DNA of 64,000 bases from Cryphonectria parasitica EP155 (GCF_011745365.1 NW_024468910.1:5381172-5445171), one strand, 5' to 3'; shown: positions 12,054 to 24,462, numbered from the stretch's first letter. The notes: generated by a model from the sequence alone, not told the origin. A program made the numbers and translations.

Positions 12054-15000
12054 ATGGGCTTCTCTATAGGGATCGACATTGGCACGGCCAACACTCGCGT
12101 CGCGGTCTTTCGCAATGGCCGTCCCGAGATTATCCCTGATGCAGATGGCCGACATTCTATGCCCTCTTACGTGGCTTTCACGGAGAGATGTCGCTTGTTT
12201 GGAAGCGCAGCCAAGGCCCAGGCTACCTCCCACCCCGAGAACACCGTGTACGGCGTCAAGCGTATCCTGGGCCAGCACCTGGATCAGGTGCAGGTGAGCC
12301 GATACACGAGAGCCTCCTCCAACCACCCTCAGGAAAACAACGGCCAGATTACCATCTCCGTGGGCTACAAGAAACGATCACACCACCTGTCCCCGGTGCA
12401 GGTATTTGCGATGCTGGTCGCGCGGGCACGAGCAAATGCGGAGGCTTATCTGGGAGAGCCGGTCTATAATGCAGCCATAAGCGTGCCAGCATATTTCAAC
12501 AATAGCCAGAGAGAAGACGTCCGTGATGCGGTCTTGCTCGGCGGTGTCAATCTGCTGTACATGGGCACAAGCATCGAGTCGATTGCACTGTATCACGCAT
12601 TTATTAATCGACAGGAAGGCGAAAGGCTCACCCTATTTTTAGATCTTGGAGCCAGCTTCTTCAACGCTGGTTTGGCATTGATCGAGGAGGGCATCATTGA
12701 GATGGTCTCATGTGCCAGCGACAACGATCTGGGAACCGAGGATTTCGTTGACCGCCTCCATAAGCACTTCGCTGCCGAGATACAGAGGAAATGGGGTTGG
12801 GATATCAAAGATGACTTACGAGCCAAGCGTCGCCTGAGGGTGGCTTGCGAGGTCGCTATGAGGGACTTGAGCTCGATAGCATCGACTGAGGTCTACATCG
12901 ACTCACTCTATGACGGCCAGGACTTTTCCGGGACTATAACTCGTATAAGGCTGGAAGAGTTGTGCCACGATCTTTTTCGTTCTACATTTCAGCCAATCCA
13001 ACGCGTCCTCGCCGACGCGAAGCGGGACAAGTCCTTGGTTATGGACATTGTCATAGTGGGCGGCGGCTCACGTATCCCCAAGTTGCAGAAGATGTGGTCC
13101 GACTATTTCGGCTCAAAACCTCTAGTCAAGACAGTGAACCCAGATGAGGGGGAGGTCCTCGGAAGTTCCATATATGCCGACATCTTCTCTGGCTATGTAT
13201 ACTCTTTGAGAGACCTTTTAGTCTTGCCCATCCTGCCGATTAGTATCGGATTCGAAACAAGAAGAGGAATGTTCAAGATAGTCCCTCGCAACAAAACCTG
13301 CCCGACGACCAAGATCGAGAGCCACTCGCTGTATGAACTCAACTTTGGGCCCAGCGATCGCCCCACCTTGAGATTCTACCAGGGTGAAAGAGTAAGAGTC
13401 AAGGATAACTTACTAATTGGCACGCTGGACCTTGCCGAACTTCCACTTAGCTGGAGTGAGGCCAATGTGGAGACTATGATAGAGATCAAAGTCGACATCG
13501 ACAACCACCAAAGGGTGATGGTCACCGCCACCGTGAAGGGCAAGTCAACCAGCCGAGCAGCGTGGCAGAGGGTGCTGCCCAGAAGCAAAGAAGTCATGGA
13601 ATCCCTATTGTTACAAGCCGAGTCCTACCAAGAGGATGATGCCACGGAGGAGGCAAGAGCAGCGGAGCGTTGCGCCGTTGACTTGCGCATCGCATCTCTG
13701 GGCGAGTTTCAGCCTCCTGATTTCCAGACAAGAAGAATGATGACCTTGCTCCAGTCATTGGACAAGTTCCGCAGTTGGGTAGATGAAAATGAGACAGTAA
13801 GTCTCGCCGACTATCGCGCATGTCACCAGGCGCTTGACGAGCTGGACCGGGGCCTGAAGAGTGAGGAATTGAGGGCGGGAGAAATAACCAGGATTCGATC
13901 CCATGCCGGGGAACTGCGGGAGAAGCTGCTCGCGACCACACAGACGCCCAAGATCTGGTCCTTGCTCCAGTCGGTCGACGCCCTCGCGCAATGGGTAGAG
14001 AAAAATGAGGAGGCGGAGATTCAAGAGTATCAGGTCAAGCTGCGCTCACTGATGTCCATCTCTGTGGAGCTGATCACACTTAGCGAAGTCCCACCGAGCC
14101 GGGAGTCGACACCGAGTACTGGAACGCCCCAGCCGCCCAGGCCCGACGCTGCCACGCCATCCCAATCCAACGCGCCCAGGGGTTTCGACCAACTTTTTCC
14201 TGAGTCTGGCTGGGATGCAAAATCCAGGTACACCGATGCCGAGTTCGAGGGGATTGTCTCGTATCTGCGGAATACAGACCACCAGAGCTGGAGCAAGGTG
14301 CCGAGGATATACACTGTGCTACGTCTCATAGACCAGGTGGAGCTGGTCGACGCCTTTCTAAAGTATGACATGACAGATATATGGTTTCCATTCTCAGAAA
14401 ATACACTCCCGAAAGTACTCAAGCAGCCGCACAGGGCCAAGTTCCTCCAGGCCCAGGAGGCTGTCTTCTCCAAGGCGCTTGAGCTTGAGAGAGGCTCGAA
14501 GCTCGACGACAATAAGTCGTACCGCAGGCATGCGCACTTCTCGCATGGAGAGCCCTTACCTTTCAAGGTCGTCGCCGTTCTGGGAACTGGTGCTCACGGC
14601 TTTGTGGACAAGGTTGTGAGCACACTAAGCTACAGAGAGTACGCTCGCAAGCGGTTCAAGAGATCCACCATCAACAAGAAAGACGTGAAAACTTTTCTCA
14701 ATGAGGTCAAGATTCTGAAAACACTGAGCCACAAGCACTGCATAGACATGGTATGTTTGTTTGCTCACACTCTTCTGTCTCAACTCGACACCCAGGCTAT
14801 TAATGCGTTGGACCAAACTACTGACACATCTCCCTGCCTGGAAAGGTCGGCAGTTACTCTGATCCCCGGTACTTCGCCTTAATCATAAGCCCAGTGGCTG
14901 AATGCAATCTGGACAAGTACTATTCCTTGGCTCTGGCCGACAGGGACAAGCTCTCTATTCTGCAGAGCTTCTTCGGCTGCCTGGCGGGTACGTTGGACTT

Positions 15001-15601
15001 TCTGCATAGCCAGAAGGTGGTCCACCAAGACATCAAGCCCCAGAACATCCTGGTCAAGGATAACAGCCACGTTCTCGTCGCCGACTTTGGCATCGCCCGC
15101 AGCTGGGAAGGGCTGACGCGGGCGACGACCACCGCAGATCTTGATCGATCCTGGATGTACGCCGCCCCCGAGGTCGCGCGCGGCGGGCCCAAGAATGAGT
15201 CGGCCGATGTCTGGTCCCTCGGCTGCGTTTTCCTCGAGATGTGCACCGTGCTCAAGGGCAAAGCCGTCGCTGAGATGAGAGCTTTCCTCAAGAGCCGTTC
15301 CGATAGCACGAGCTTCCATGACAACGCTGCGCCCGGCCATATCACCGCCTGGGCCGACTCCCTGAGGAGCCAACAGCCTCCCGAGGCGAATCGTGCTCTC
15401 GAGTGGGTGGACAGCATGCTACAGATTGAGCCACGCTATCGCTGCAAACCTTTTGAGCTCTTCGACAAGACAGTGGCTGTGTCGGAGAGCACCGGGATTT
15501 TGTTCTGCGGTGCTTGCTGTCGGGACCCGAGCGAGTCGACGCATGAGAATAGCGACGAGCATCTTGATCGTTGGAGTGAGAGCGATGATGATAATATGTA
15601 G
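12054..15601 (+). CDS. Hsp70-like chaperone fused to a Ser/Thr protein kinase
   Basis: Exon 1 (12054-14750) and exon 2 (14846-15601) join across a 95-bp intron (GTATGT...AAAG) into 1150 residues. Residues 1-380 form an Hsp70 nucleotide-binding domain: GIDIGTANTRVAV, VYGVKRILG, VPAYFNNSQREDVRDAVLLG and IVIVGGGSRIPKLQ. About 390-510 matches the Hsp70 substrate-binding beta domain (PISIGFETRRGMFKIVPRN, FYQGERVRVKDN). The DLGGGTFD loop is altered to DLGASFFN, so ATP turnover may be weak. Two similar helical segments follow at about 563-596 and 635-668. The kinase starts near 844 (GTGAHGF) and keeps Lys866, Glu884, HQD (960-962), DFG (979-981) and an APE motif, so it looks active. The intron sits inside the kinase, and the joined text DMVGSYSDPRYFALIISPVA is typical of the family. 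It is adjacent to the HeLo-pseudokinase gene. Confidence 0.9.
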
Positions 15602-16045
15602 ATCTATTCGAGGTTACAATTGATAGATAGAATCTATGCAGCTTTATTGCAGACATAACTATTCCCACCTGTGTTGGACGCGTATAGCAGGTAGATCTTG
15701 ACCCTTTCTTGCTGCAGAAGTAACTGGAAGCACGTCAAATGGCCACTCTTGCGCTGCTGCCCCAGCTGGATCGACTGCAGTATGTGATCAATCTCGTAGC
15801 AGCAGAGATCTTGTACCACCCAACGCGCTTTTGTAGGCTATTTCTCGGTTGTTGGTCTTATTATCGCGTCTGGACGCTCCCGAAATGATTCACTTTCAGC
15901 TCGAGACAGGTATATTCCGGCGACCTGGCCTGACCCAACTCCGCGCAATGATCTCGGGTTGATGGAAGCTTGTAGCCCATGGTCGGCGTGACTCAGAAGG
16001 TGAGCTCGACGACGTGTTTGTTAGACAGCATTCAGCCTTGTGCGA
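15602..16045. other. Intergenic, nothing recognised
   Basis: 444 bp between the fusion gene and the broken unknown gene. No open frame of interest and no clear promoter motif were seen. Confidence 0.5.
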
Positions 16046-17155
16046 ATGCCTGGTATAGATGCCTGTTTTGAGGACTTAAATATTCTGCGCGCCCTCCTCG
16101 TGAAGCTTCTTGAAAAGGATGCTATCATACACACAGCCCATCCCATAACGGGGGAAGCCACGGGAGACTCTGGCGAGGGAAAACAAAACAAAATGTGTGC
16201 TGTCATGCTGGATCCCAAATACCTCGCCTTTGTGCGCATGTCGGAGTAGGATGTCATGTAACATTTCGTACCCACCTTTCACAGCGACGCTGACTTGAGA
16301 ACTTACCCATGCTAACGCCCGTCCCCCTTTCACCATTGCAGTCCAGCCGCGCCCAGGCTCTTGTTAGAGCTAGAGGCTTACATGCCTGACCACGGCGCCG
16401 AGCTATGCCTTACAATGCCGTACCGAATCCAATTCACCGTCACCCGCTCCGCCGACGATGGTGATAGCCGGCCTCTCCTCTGCAGCTGGTCGCCATGGGG
16501 TAGCTGCCTAGCTCTGGGGTGTTTGGTGCTGCTGCACGAGAATGCCGCTGGCGACCTGGAACGCGTCGAAGCGGGCGTGCTGGAGGGGCTCATGGACAGT
16601 TTCTACAACGAAGAGAGCAGAAGAGAGCGAAGACCATGTCAATGCCCATGACTCCAGCGTATTCGATATTGGACTTGGGGGCAAAGAGATGCCTGTCTGC
16701 TTACGGCGAACTACACAGACGAGGCTCGTGCCAGGCGGGGCCCCGCCGATCATGATCGCAGATTGCGGCTTCTACCGCTTCTGGACAGGTAGGTGGCGAG
16801 CGGTCGAGGACCCTAGCATAGGATACTCTTTTCAAGTGGGTTGGCCAGACGTGAATGTCAGGGTTGGCGATGATGATGAGGTCGAGCCAAGTGATCATTT
16901 CAAATTTACGCATACGGGTGCAGTCGTGGGCTGGTGGGACTGGGGGAGCAAGGAGAACCAGTAAGTAGTCTCCTCATTTCGACTTCCTCTTCTTCATGCG
17001 TGTCAACGTCAGCTAAATTCTGTGTTCTCTCCTCCAGCGTCGATACGGTAGTGAAGCTACCCTCTGAGATTGCTGGCCCGGTAAAAGAGCTGAGTGATAA
17101 TGGAAGGCGGCCGACGCTCGTGGTCCCTGGCTGTGATACAGCAGAGTTTGTCTAG
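16046..17155 (+). pseudogene. Unknown three-exon gene with a frame-breaking 10-bp duplication
   Basis: Three exons can be traced: 16046-16245, 16342-16960 and 17038-17155, with introns GTAGGA...TGCAG (96 bp) and GTAAGT...TCCAG (77 bp). The total is 937 bp, one base over a multiple of three. The reading frame is clear up to SFYNEES and continues in another frame from SEDHVNAHDSS. The switch falls on two copies of GAAGAGAGC at 16610-16618 and 16620-16628. Counting only one 10-bp unit gives 309 codons including the stop. I do not recognise the family; it is a soluble, acidic, Trp-rich protein with no signal peptide. It lies on the same strand directly after the Hsp70-kinase gene and may belong to that locus. 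A sequencing error or strain polymorphism is an alternative to a true pseudogene. Confidence 0.55.
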
Positions 17156-17613
17156 GGAGGCTCATAAGTGATATGAAAACAAGCTGGGCACTGAAGTAGG
17201 CAGACAAGCTTTCTAATAGGGATGATATTGGAGGAAGGGACAACAAAGGTGTTGAAGGCGATTACTTAATGCAGCACGATGCATATTCACGTGTAGCATA
17301 AGATTTGTTGAAGCAATAGGGACCGTATTATTTTCATCCTCACCGAGGGTGTGCTTTGTGCTTTCGTGTTGTATTTTGTCCGAGACCTTTAGAGACGGTG
17401 CATCTTGATCTCCCTCTCTAGGTAAACGTATTCGCATAAGCCATGTGCGAATGAAATGAGATTTGAGTGCCAGTACAGTACATGCTGCAAACAAAAGAAG
17501 GGCTGTAGAGAATGGCCGAGGATATAAAATAAAAGAAGAATCGTTTGGCAGCAGCAACTAGCAACTATGTCTTTGGGTATCACAAGTCCAAACCAAGGAA
17601 AACGACGGAAAAT
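17156..17613. other. Convergent intergenic region
   Basis: 458 bp between the ends of two convergent genes. It presumably holds both 3' untranslated regions; nothing else was seen. Confidence 0.5.
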
Positions 17614-20291
17614 CTATGCCTCCACAGCTGTCTCATCCGTAACGTCCACATGCGGCGCTCGTTCATACGGCAACTTGAACTGCTCCACAGGCCAAGTTTT
17701 TTCCATCCAAGCTTGAATCATTTGCACCGTCTGGTCGATGTTCTTCTGTGTCCCGGTCATGTCATCATTGATACACATGAATGCGTATCCATCACGGCCA
17801 CCACCCTTCTCCAGCTTTCCCAGAGATTCCTTGGCGGAACTTGCCCCCTTTATCATTTGAAAACTTTCGGGAGAGTAACCGATGGAGTAAGAGTAGCGCT
17901 GAATGAGAAGCATGGCGAACACGCGGCGAGAAAGGCCAGACCAGCCCGTGTGACGAGCCACAGCACCCAGGGAAAAGTCAGCGTCTTGCCAGCGGTCATC
18001 GAGTGGTAGATGAGGTGTGGTCTCTGACTTGTCGACCAGGTTTGAAACACGCGAGAAGGTGGTGTCCGCGGCGGGAAGAAATGCGGAAAGGCCTCTCAGG
18101 CCGCTTCGAGCGACTAGTAGGGTGATGAGGTAGTCTCCGCAGCGGGGTTTTCCAAAAGCCATGTGCTTGAAGAGCATTATGGGCTGATGGCCGATTGCAG
18201 CGTCCCAACACGTGGCCCAGTCGATAATAGCAGCATGCTTGTGGTACTCGGGCCAGACCTTGTCCGCCGGTAGCGCATCGTGTTCCATAGACCCAAGAAT
18301 GACCAAAGAGTACCCATCGTGACTAGATGTGAGAAGTTGAGTCTTTCCTGGGGTCGAGAACTGAGCCTTTTCGAGATTCCTGTTGACGTTGACGTCTAGA
18401 ACGGTGTCCCTAGAAGGCAGGGGCACAGCTCCAGGCTCCTGATCCCATATTTTCTTGTTGGCGCCAAAGCCGAGGTCAGTCCAAGCATCTGAGAGCTCCT
18501 CGTCACTGTACCAGCCGTCGCCATCTTTGTCTAGCCTCGCGACAAAATACGACCACAGCAACGCCTCGCGGTGTCTCTCGATGTTGAAGTTGTACGACAG
18601 CAAGTGAGTGTTGACTGATTTTCCCGAGCCCCGGAAGCGCTGATGGGCAGTCCGTCCAAACTCGTCTCCCCACATCAGCTGAGCTTCCATGATCAGAGGT
18701 CGTAATTGCGTCTTCTGAACATGTTTAATATAGTACCTGTCACGATGGCCGAACCGCTCTCCCAACAGCCACGTGGAGTACGAAAGGCTAGCGTGCTCTG
18801 CAAGTCCATCTTCAGGAGCTTCTTGAGCCAGTAGGGGAAGAGTATGATCAATGTGGTAAACGGGCCCGTACAATGGGGACGAGAAATCGGCGGTGGTTAG
18901 GTTACTTCCAAAGAAAAAGTCATCGTTGCTGTAGAAGAAGGCTTCGGCTAGGTCGGTGACACTGGTGCCTAAGGACGCCTCCATCGCCCCGCTGTTGAAT
19001 GTCGGCAGAATGTCGAGCTTGTACTGGAGCATCTCTCTCTGGCTCAGGTCATCGGGCAATTCCTGAGTGTCTGGATCGACGTTCCGTAATTCCGAGAAGA
19101 GATTCCAGTCGTGATGCATCCGAAAGGCAGGAGCTTCGTCTTCGATGACTCGAGCCCGGTCGCCCAGCCTCACGTCGGGGTGGTCCACATGGAGCCACTG
19201 TGGGATTTGGCCATATCTGACCATACCATTTTCAATATGAAATGCATCACTCTGCCCATGGAGGACCGTGTTTGCAGTGACATTGATACCCTCGGACAAG
19301 CGTTGAAGCTGCTCGGTGTGTTCTTGGTAGCTTGGGAGACCGCTGGGCCAAAAGTCGGTCGACATGAGATGTATTGTCCTAAGATAGCCTCCCAAACCCG
19401 CTGTAGCGCTTCGGAGACTATACCGCAATTCATCGTTGTCCCGAAACCTTGCGGCTGTGTCGGATTCGGAGAATAATTTTGGTGTAGATGGGTCATCCGA
19501 GAAGAATCGGCGAGCTGCTGCATGGCGTGGGTCACTACCATTTACCCTAAAATGTGTTAGCATACGCGAGAATGGGAGAGAGAAGCCTAGATCTCTTAGA
19601 AGACGTAGAGCAGTCAAGCTTACCAAGACCAAAGCCCATCAATATGGTCGTGTTCTCCCAAGTCCATGCCATCCAGAACTTCCCCTCGGGCAACCCAGGC
19701 CTCCAGATATTTCCCTTTATCTCGCAAGAACTCCAGATGAGAGTTTATGGGCATCGGTCGACGGGGTCGCTGGTTGTCTTTCGTGATTCTAGATAGATCG
19801 CCGTTCTTCAAGAAGCTTGTCCCTGGAGGCACTGCTATCGTATCTGTGAGGTTGGCTTCAGGACGTGCTGGTGTGATGGTTTGACCGAATACTGTCCAGG
19901 ACGGATCTGACATGACGATCCAGATGAATTGAACAGCCGAAAGCACAAACAGCACCAAGAGCACACATGGCCGCAGAGCAAAACGCAGCGTCCGCCATCT
20001 TGACAAGACCAAAGCCGAGTAGAGGTTCGACCGTTGTTCTTCCTCCCTTGATGCAAGGCCCACTTGCCCCATCGAGTCCGTTATTATGATGGATGTGTCT
20101 CCATCGAGATACGGCCCATTCAGCTTTTCATTCGAGGTTTGCCGGTGGTAATCAGGATTGTGAGGGTTGATCTCGTTCTCTGACCAGGAGTGGCGATGTT
20201 GGCGGAACGACTCATCCGAGTCAAAGTTTTGCAACAATGGTGTGGAAGTTACACCGCTCTCCTCCGATAACCGTTGGTGTTCTGGTGCCAT
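17614..20291 (-). CDS. Stealth-family glycan phosphotransferase, Xpt1-like, Golgi type II
   Basis: Exon 1 (20291-19624) and exon 2 (19546-17614) join across a 77-bp intron (GTAAGC...TTTAG) to 866 residues. A cytosolic N-tail of about 100 residues precedes one membrane span (LRPCVLLVLFVLSAVQFIWI), which suggests a Golgi type II protein. Stealth conserved regions follow: CR1 IDGLWSW-VNGSDP, split by the intron; CR2 RDNDELRYSLRSA; CR3 FNSGAMEASL and FFYSNDDFFFG near 428. A canonical EF-hand loop, DKDGDGWYSDEEL, sits near 561-573, as in the GlcNAc-1-phosphotransferase alpha/beta subunit. Family enzymes transfer sugar-1-phosphate to glycans; the Cryptococcus relative Xpt1 transfers xylose phosphate to mannose. 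The donor and acceptor here are not known. The gene stands alone on its strand. Confidence 0.85.
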
Positions 20292-22542
20292 CTGAAAGGA
20301 TTTGCTGGTCTTACGGACTGTTCGCGAGCGAAGTTGCCATCTGCATATTCAGGATATGCCGTTTCAAAGACTTAGAGGGTTGGCTCTATCATGACTTTTG
20401 TGATGCAAATCAAAAGAATAAAAGGGAGGAAGGAAATTAGTCGAGAAAAAGAATGGTCTGCAAGATGATCCGAGGCTGGATATGGATCTTGAGAGCGACC
20501 CTCCCTCTATGTCGCCATCATACCCTAGGAAAGCACACACGTACTCACACGACTACGAAAGGAAAGGCAAGGCTATGCAGGCAGTACGTAGGCAAGGGGA
20601 ACCGTCCGAAGGCGAAGCAGGGATATTCGAGTGGAAGGATTATGCTCTGAGCAAATGCTAGTTGGGGTTCGCACAGGTCACGCGACACATTTCTTTCTCG
20701 GGACGCGGCAAGTCGTCGACTGCATGACGACGTCAATACAAGCCTCTTCGGATTGCGCGTACAGGTCATACCTTATGTTGGATGTGGACTCCACTCTCCA
20801 ACCATGCCCCACTTATGAGCGGAAGCAAAGGTGCAAAAATCCCAATTCCTATCGAGGTCGCAAATCCAGGCCTCCACCGGTTAATCTTTGGGCAGCTTGT
20901 TTCTGTTCTCGCAATAATCTTATGAATGGGGCCCAACGGCGGCGGGCCGATCACTCGCTTCATCGTGCCCTTACTCCATGGAGTATCTGTACATAGTACT
21001 ATGGTATTACCGGCCTCTGATTTCTAGCCAATTCGAATCAAGGGACTGAGCAAGACCCTACCAGACATTACAATGGGATTTCCAGCCAAGGTATCGGCAG
21101 ATTAGGCGAAATCTGGAGTTAGCACGATCAAAATAGTACATATTAAATTGGATCTCGAGATTTCTGTGCAGCATTTCCTCCACATTCCGGATAACAAACT
21201 CCCAGCATATCTACAGGACGCGTAATAAATCGGCAAATAAAGCGGAGCTTCGAGGAGTCGCATTTACTATGGAACCAGTGGGTTCTAATCAACCTCTGAC
21301 TGGCTAATAGCGGTAGGTAGGAATTACGCTAGCCCGGTGCAGACTAGCGCCATCTACTCTTCTATTTAGATTCTGCTACCTGGACTGCCAGTACACGCCA
21401 TAATTACTTGCAACATTCAGGCCGACAATAAATTCGTTTAACAAGAAAAGGTTCCAAGTTGGTAGATAGATCCTGATGTTCTGAGAGAGACTCGTTCATG
21501 ACGAGCGCAAGTGCAAAAAAGCATTTGGTATAAGTAATGGAAGAAAAAAACATTTTATTCTACGAACATGTGTTGCCCATATGGTGAACTGTGAGAATCA
21601 TATCCAGAGCTCTGTGATCTATGTGGAAGAGCGAATCCATAACGGTCTTCGGACTCGGATTTCATTAGTCCTCATTTCCTTCTCAAAACGTACGGTACAA
21701 AACAGGTCACGAGCAACAATATCCAATGGAGGCCGGTGTTCGATCCAGCATCCTGCACCATACTTATGTAACCAGGGGTAGGGCTACTGGCTGAAGCCCG
21801 GTGAGCACCTCTGGGCTTTCGCGAGCAGCTATAAGCCTAGAGGAGATATCAACCGAAACACGATGGACGAGCCGGATATATAAACTCACATTCATTCTCA
21901 TTAGAAATAGTATGGTGCATAGTTATTGATTTGTCAACATAAATATTCACTTGATACATCTTTTAATAGCCTCAATCCGAATAAAGATTGGCTAACGATA
22001 ACCGCTAGTTTTATCAAGATTAAGCAAAACGGCCGCGCAGTACACCACAATTCCACAACACGTATTTATATGTTTAACAAGTTCTCATACAATGACTCCA
22101 AGGAACTGATATAAAGAAGTCTTCACGCCCAATGTAGGGGGTAACGTTTCAGGAGATTCCTACGGTCTCAAGGTATCAGCTAGGCTACCGCCACAATGGG
22201 TTACTGCTTGAAAGACAAGCTAAAGCTATCGCCAACTTCATTGGGGGAGAAGCGGAGGGGAGTGATGAAACTGTATTGATAAGCTCCAAAGACTCACACT
22301 AGAACAGAGATGCTTAGGATATCACCAATTAACCTAGCACAACCTGGACAATGATGAGCCCAGTCTATTGAATGCATTGAGTGTGGATTGACTTGTTTAT
22401 TTGGAGTGTTAACGACGGGAAAGGACATCTCATGCATCACCACAAAACGCAGAAGGTTTCGAAACACCACTGAGACTACTCCACTGTCCCTCCATGGCAA
22501 AGTATACTACGTGTATACCAAATGCGATAAAGCCGCACTCTA
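20292..22542. other. 2.25 kb gene-free region
   Basis: The region holds the promoter of the Stealth gene and AT-rich DNA from about 21.1 to 22.3 kb. The longest frame (20631-20996, +) starts with GTG and lacks motifs. Reverse-strand text near 21.1-21.4 kb looks like decayed coding sequence but could not be assigned. Confidence 0.5.
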
Positions 22543-23634
22543 TCAGCTCATATCAACGAGCTTGAAGAAGTCATCTCGTGTCTTGCTACTGCGGTCAAAA
22601 CATCCCAGCATGCAACGTGTCAATGTCGAAGCACTGGTCTTTTCAACGCCGCGCATTGCCATACACAGGTGGGTGGACTCCATGATGACAGCGACCCCCT
22701 GAGGCTTCAGTATTTCCATGATGGCACAGGCAATCTCCCTGGTGAGACGCTCTTGGATCTGCAGGCGACGGGAGAACATTTCGGCGATCCGTGGAAGCTT
22801 GGAGAGGCCGATGACTGTGCCAGAAGGGATATAGCCAATATGCATCTGGAAACGCATATCGAAATTTAGCCGGCGTCTCCCAGGATTTCGTCTATACTAG
22901 GCATTTGAAAGAAATGAAAGTACGTACCTTTCCGGTAAAGGGCAAGAGATGGTGCTCGCAGAGACTGGAGATGTCAATGTTTTTCACAACGACCATCTCG
23001 TCGCGCGCCTCGGAGAAGAGTGCATCGTTGACAATGTCTTGTACATTGACTTGATAGCCTTCAGTAAGGAACAGCAGTGCCTTGGCATACCGTGAAGGCG
23101 TATTAAGCAAGCCCTCACGATCAGCCTTCTCGCCGATGCACTCCAATAGAGTTCGCACAGCACCTTGCATCTTCTCCAGCCGCACGGCTGCCTGTTCCTC
23201 ACTCTCTTCTCGGCGTTCTTCAAGTTCTGTGGTTACAGAGCTCAGACGTCAGCTAGAAATTTTACGCCCTACCCGAATCAGGTCATGGTGGTTCCCGGAA
23301 AGACGGGGAGACGAGAACAAAACCCACCAGATTGACTGGAACTCCCAAAATCGATTACCGGACCAGACGCTCGCGTTATGATGTCTTTCTCGGAGACGAC
23401 AACCCTTTCTCGAGGATCTTCGGTGGTTTTGCAGAAAGAGTTCTTGCACGCTGTGAATTCACCTAGCTTTGAAGTATTCATAGGTAGTCCAACTCCGTCA
23501 ACATTCGTGTATGTCTTGCTGTTCTGGTGAATCTCACGATCCTCCCGTGTCAAATTGTCGCTGAGCAAGGAAGAGACTCTAGCAATGTCGTGAATTCTCT
23601 TCTTGGAGAGGTCGCCGTCATCTTTGGAAGTCAT
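22543..23634 (-). CDS. GTP cyclohydrolase I paralogue
   Basis: Three exons, 23634-23328, 23226-22928 and 22845-22543, give 302 residues; the introns are 101 bp (GTGGGT...CACAG) and 82 bp (GTACGT...TCCAG). The catalytic domain (about 110-300) is complete: [53 protein letters not shown] and [12 protein letters not shown]. The zinc ligands are Cys192, His195 and Cys263. The reaction is GTP to 7,8-dihydroneopterin triphosphate plus formate, the entry to folate and pterin synthesis, in the cytosol. The core departs from the very conserved fungal housekeeping form (for example [11 protein letters not shown] rather than FSLCEHHMVPF), so a dedicated second copy is likely. It is divergent from the four-domain fusion gene across 828 bp. 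Confidence 0.9.
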
Positions 23635-24462
23635 TGTTATGGCGGGAATGAGATGAAATCAGCAATCGCTGCAGACAGAAAGAAAATAGAATCTGGATCG
23701 GTCCGACTTGAATGCCCCAACGACCCGGATTTTGGGTTGAGCCACTTTAACAACGCGTCCATAGTGCTTCTGTTCCCAATATGAGGATTAAAACTTCAGT
23801 GCGTATGATATCATGAACCAACTCACTCGCCTTCAGCATCGCCCTCGGCGAAATGGAAGCAACACTCAATGCAGGAGGCCGTCCGCAGTGATTTCCACAA
23901 TACATGCATAGCTCTTCCGCTTTGACAATGCGGGATTCAAACTAAATAGTCTATGCAGGAGGCCATTTGAAACAAATGCACGCCCATCTTTTCTACTTTC
24001 CCATTGGGCACCTCGGGCGCTACCACGCTTTTAGTGAGGACGGGAATGATCTTCAGATGACCATGCGAGAGGCCGTCCGCGGTATTTTCGGCCAAACTGG
24101 GAATTAGGCGAGTATTTGTCACACTTCGTAGCCTCAACTCGCCTTGAAGTAATAGGATACCTATTAGAACTTCGTGCTTTAGTCTTCAAGGTAACATGAC
24201 AAGGATTGGAGGGCCTCTTGCAGGGCTCTTGCAGCTTCGGGTACTGCGGAAACAAATCGCATTGAGCTCAATCACAAATAAACACCGATCTTTCATTCCC
24301 ATATGACATTACAGCAATTAGGTGGTGACTATATATTAACTAAGAATATCATTTACTTTCGTTAAACTTTCCCTTTGCACTGGTAATACATTGCCACTAG
24401 TATTCAAAGCAAAAAAGCAAATACTCATTCACTCACACAAAACAACTTCATGCCAAGCTGAC
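23635..24462. promoter_or_regulatory. Divergent promoter region between the GTP cyclohydrolase and fusion genes
   Basis: 828 bp separate the two start codons, so both promoters must lie here. It also contains a reverse-strand frame (24137-23937) with protein-like text (IPSLAENTADGLSHGHLKII) but no start-to-stop gene model. The 11-mer AGGCCGTCCGC occurs near 23877 and, with one mismatch after it, near 24071. No TATA box stands out. Confidence 0.4.
24450..24461 (+). promoter_or_regulatory. Minimal upstream ORF before the fusion gene
   Basis: ATG CCA AGC TGA, a three-residue upstream frame, ends one base before the main ATG at 24463. If the transcript starts upstream, ribosomes would meet it first. 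Its effect on translation is inferred only. Confidence 0.35.

Noticed and set aside
23937..24137. Reverse frame in the divergent promoter (IPSLAENTADGLSHG...)
   Set aside because: Protein-like, but no start-to-stop model, only 66 residues, and no recognised family.
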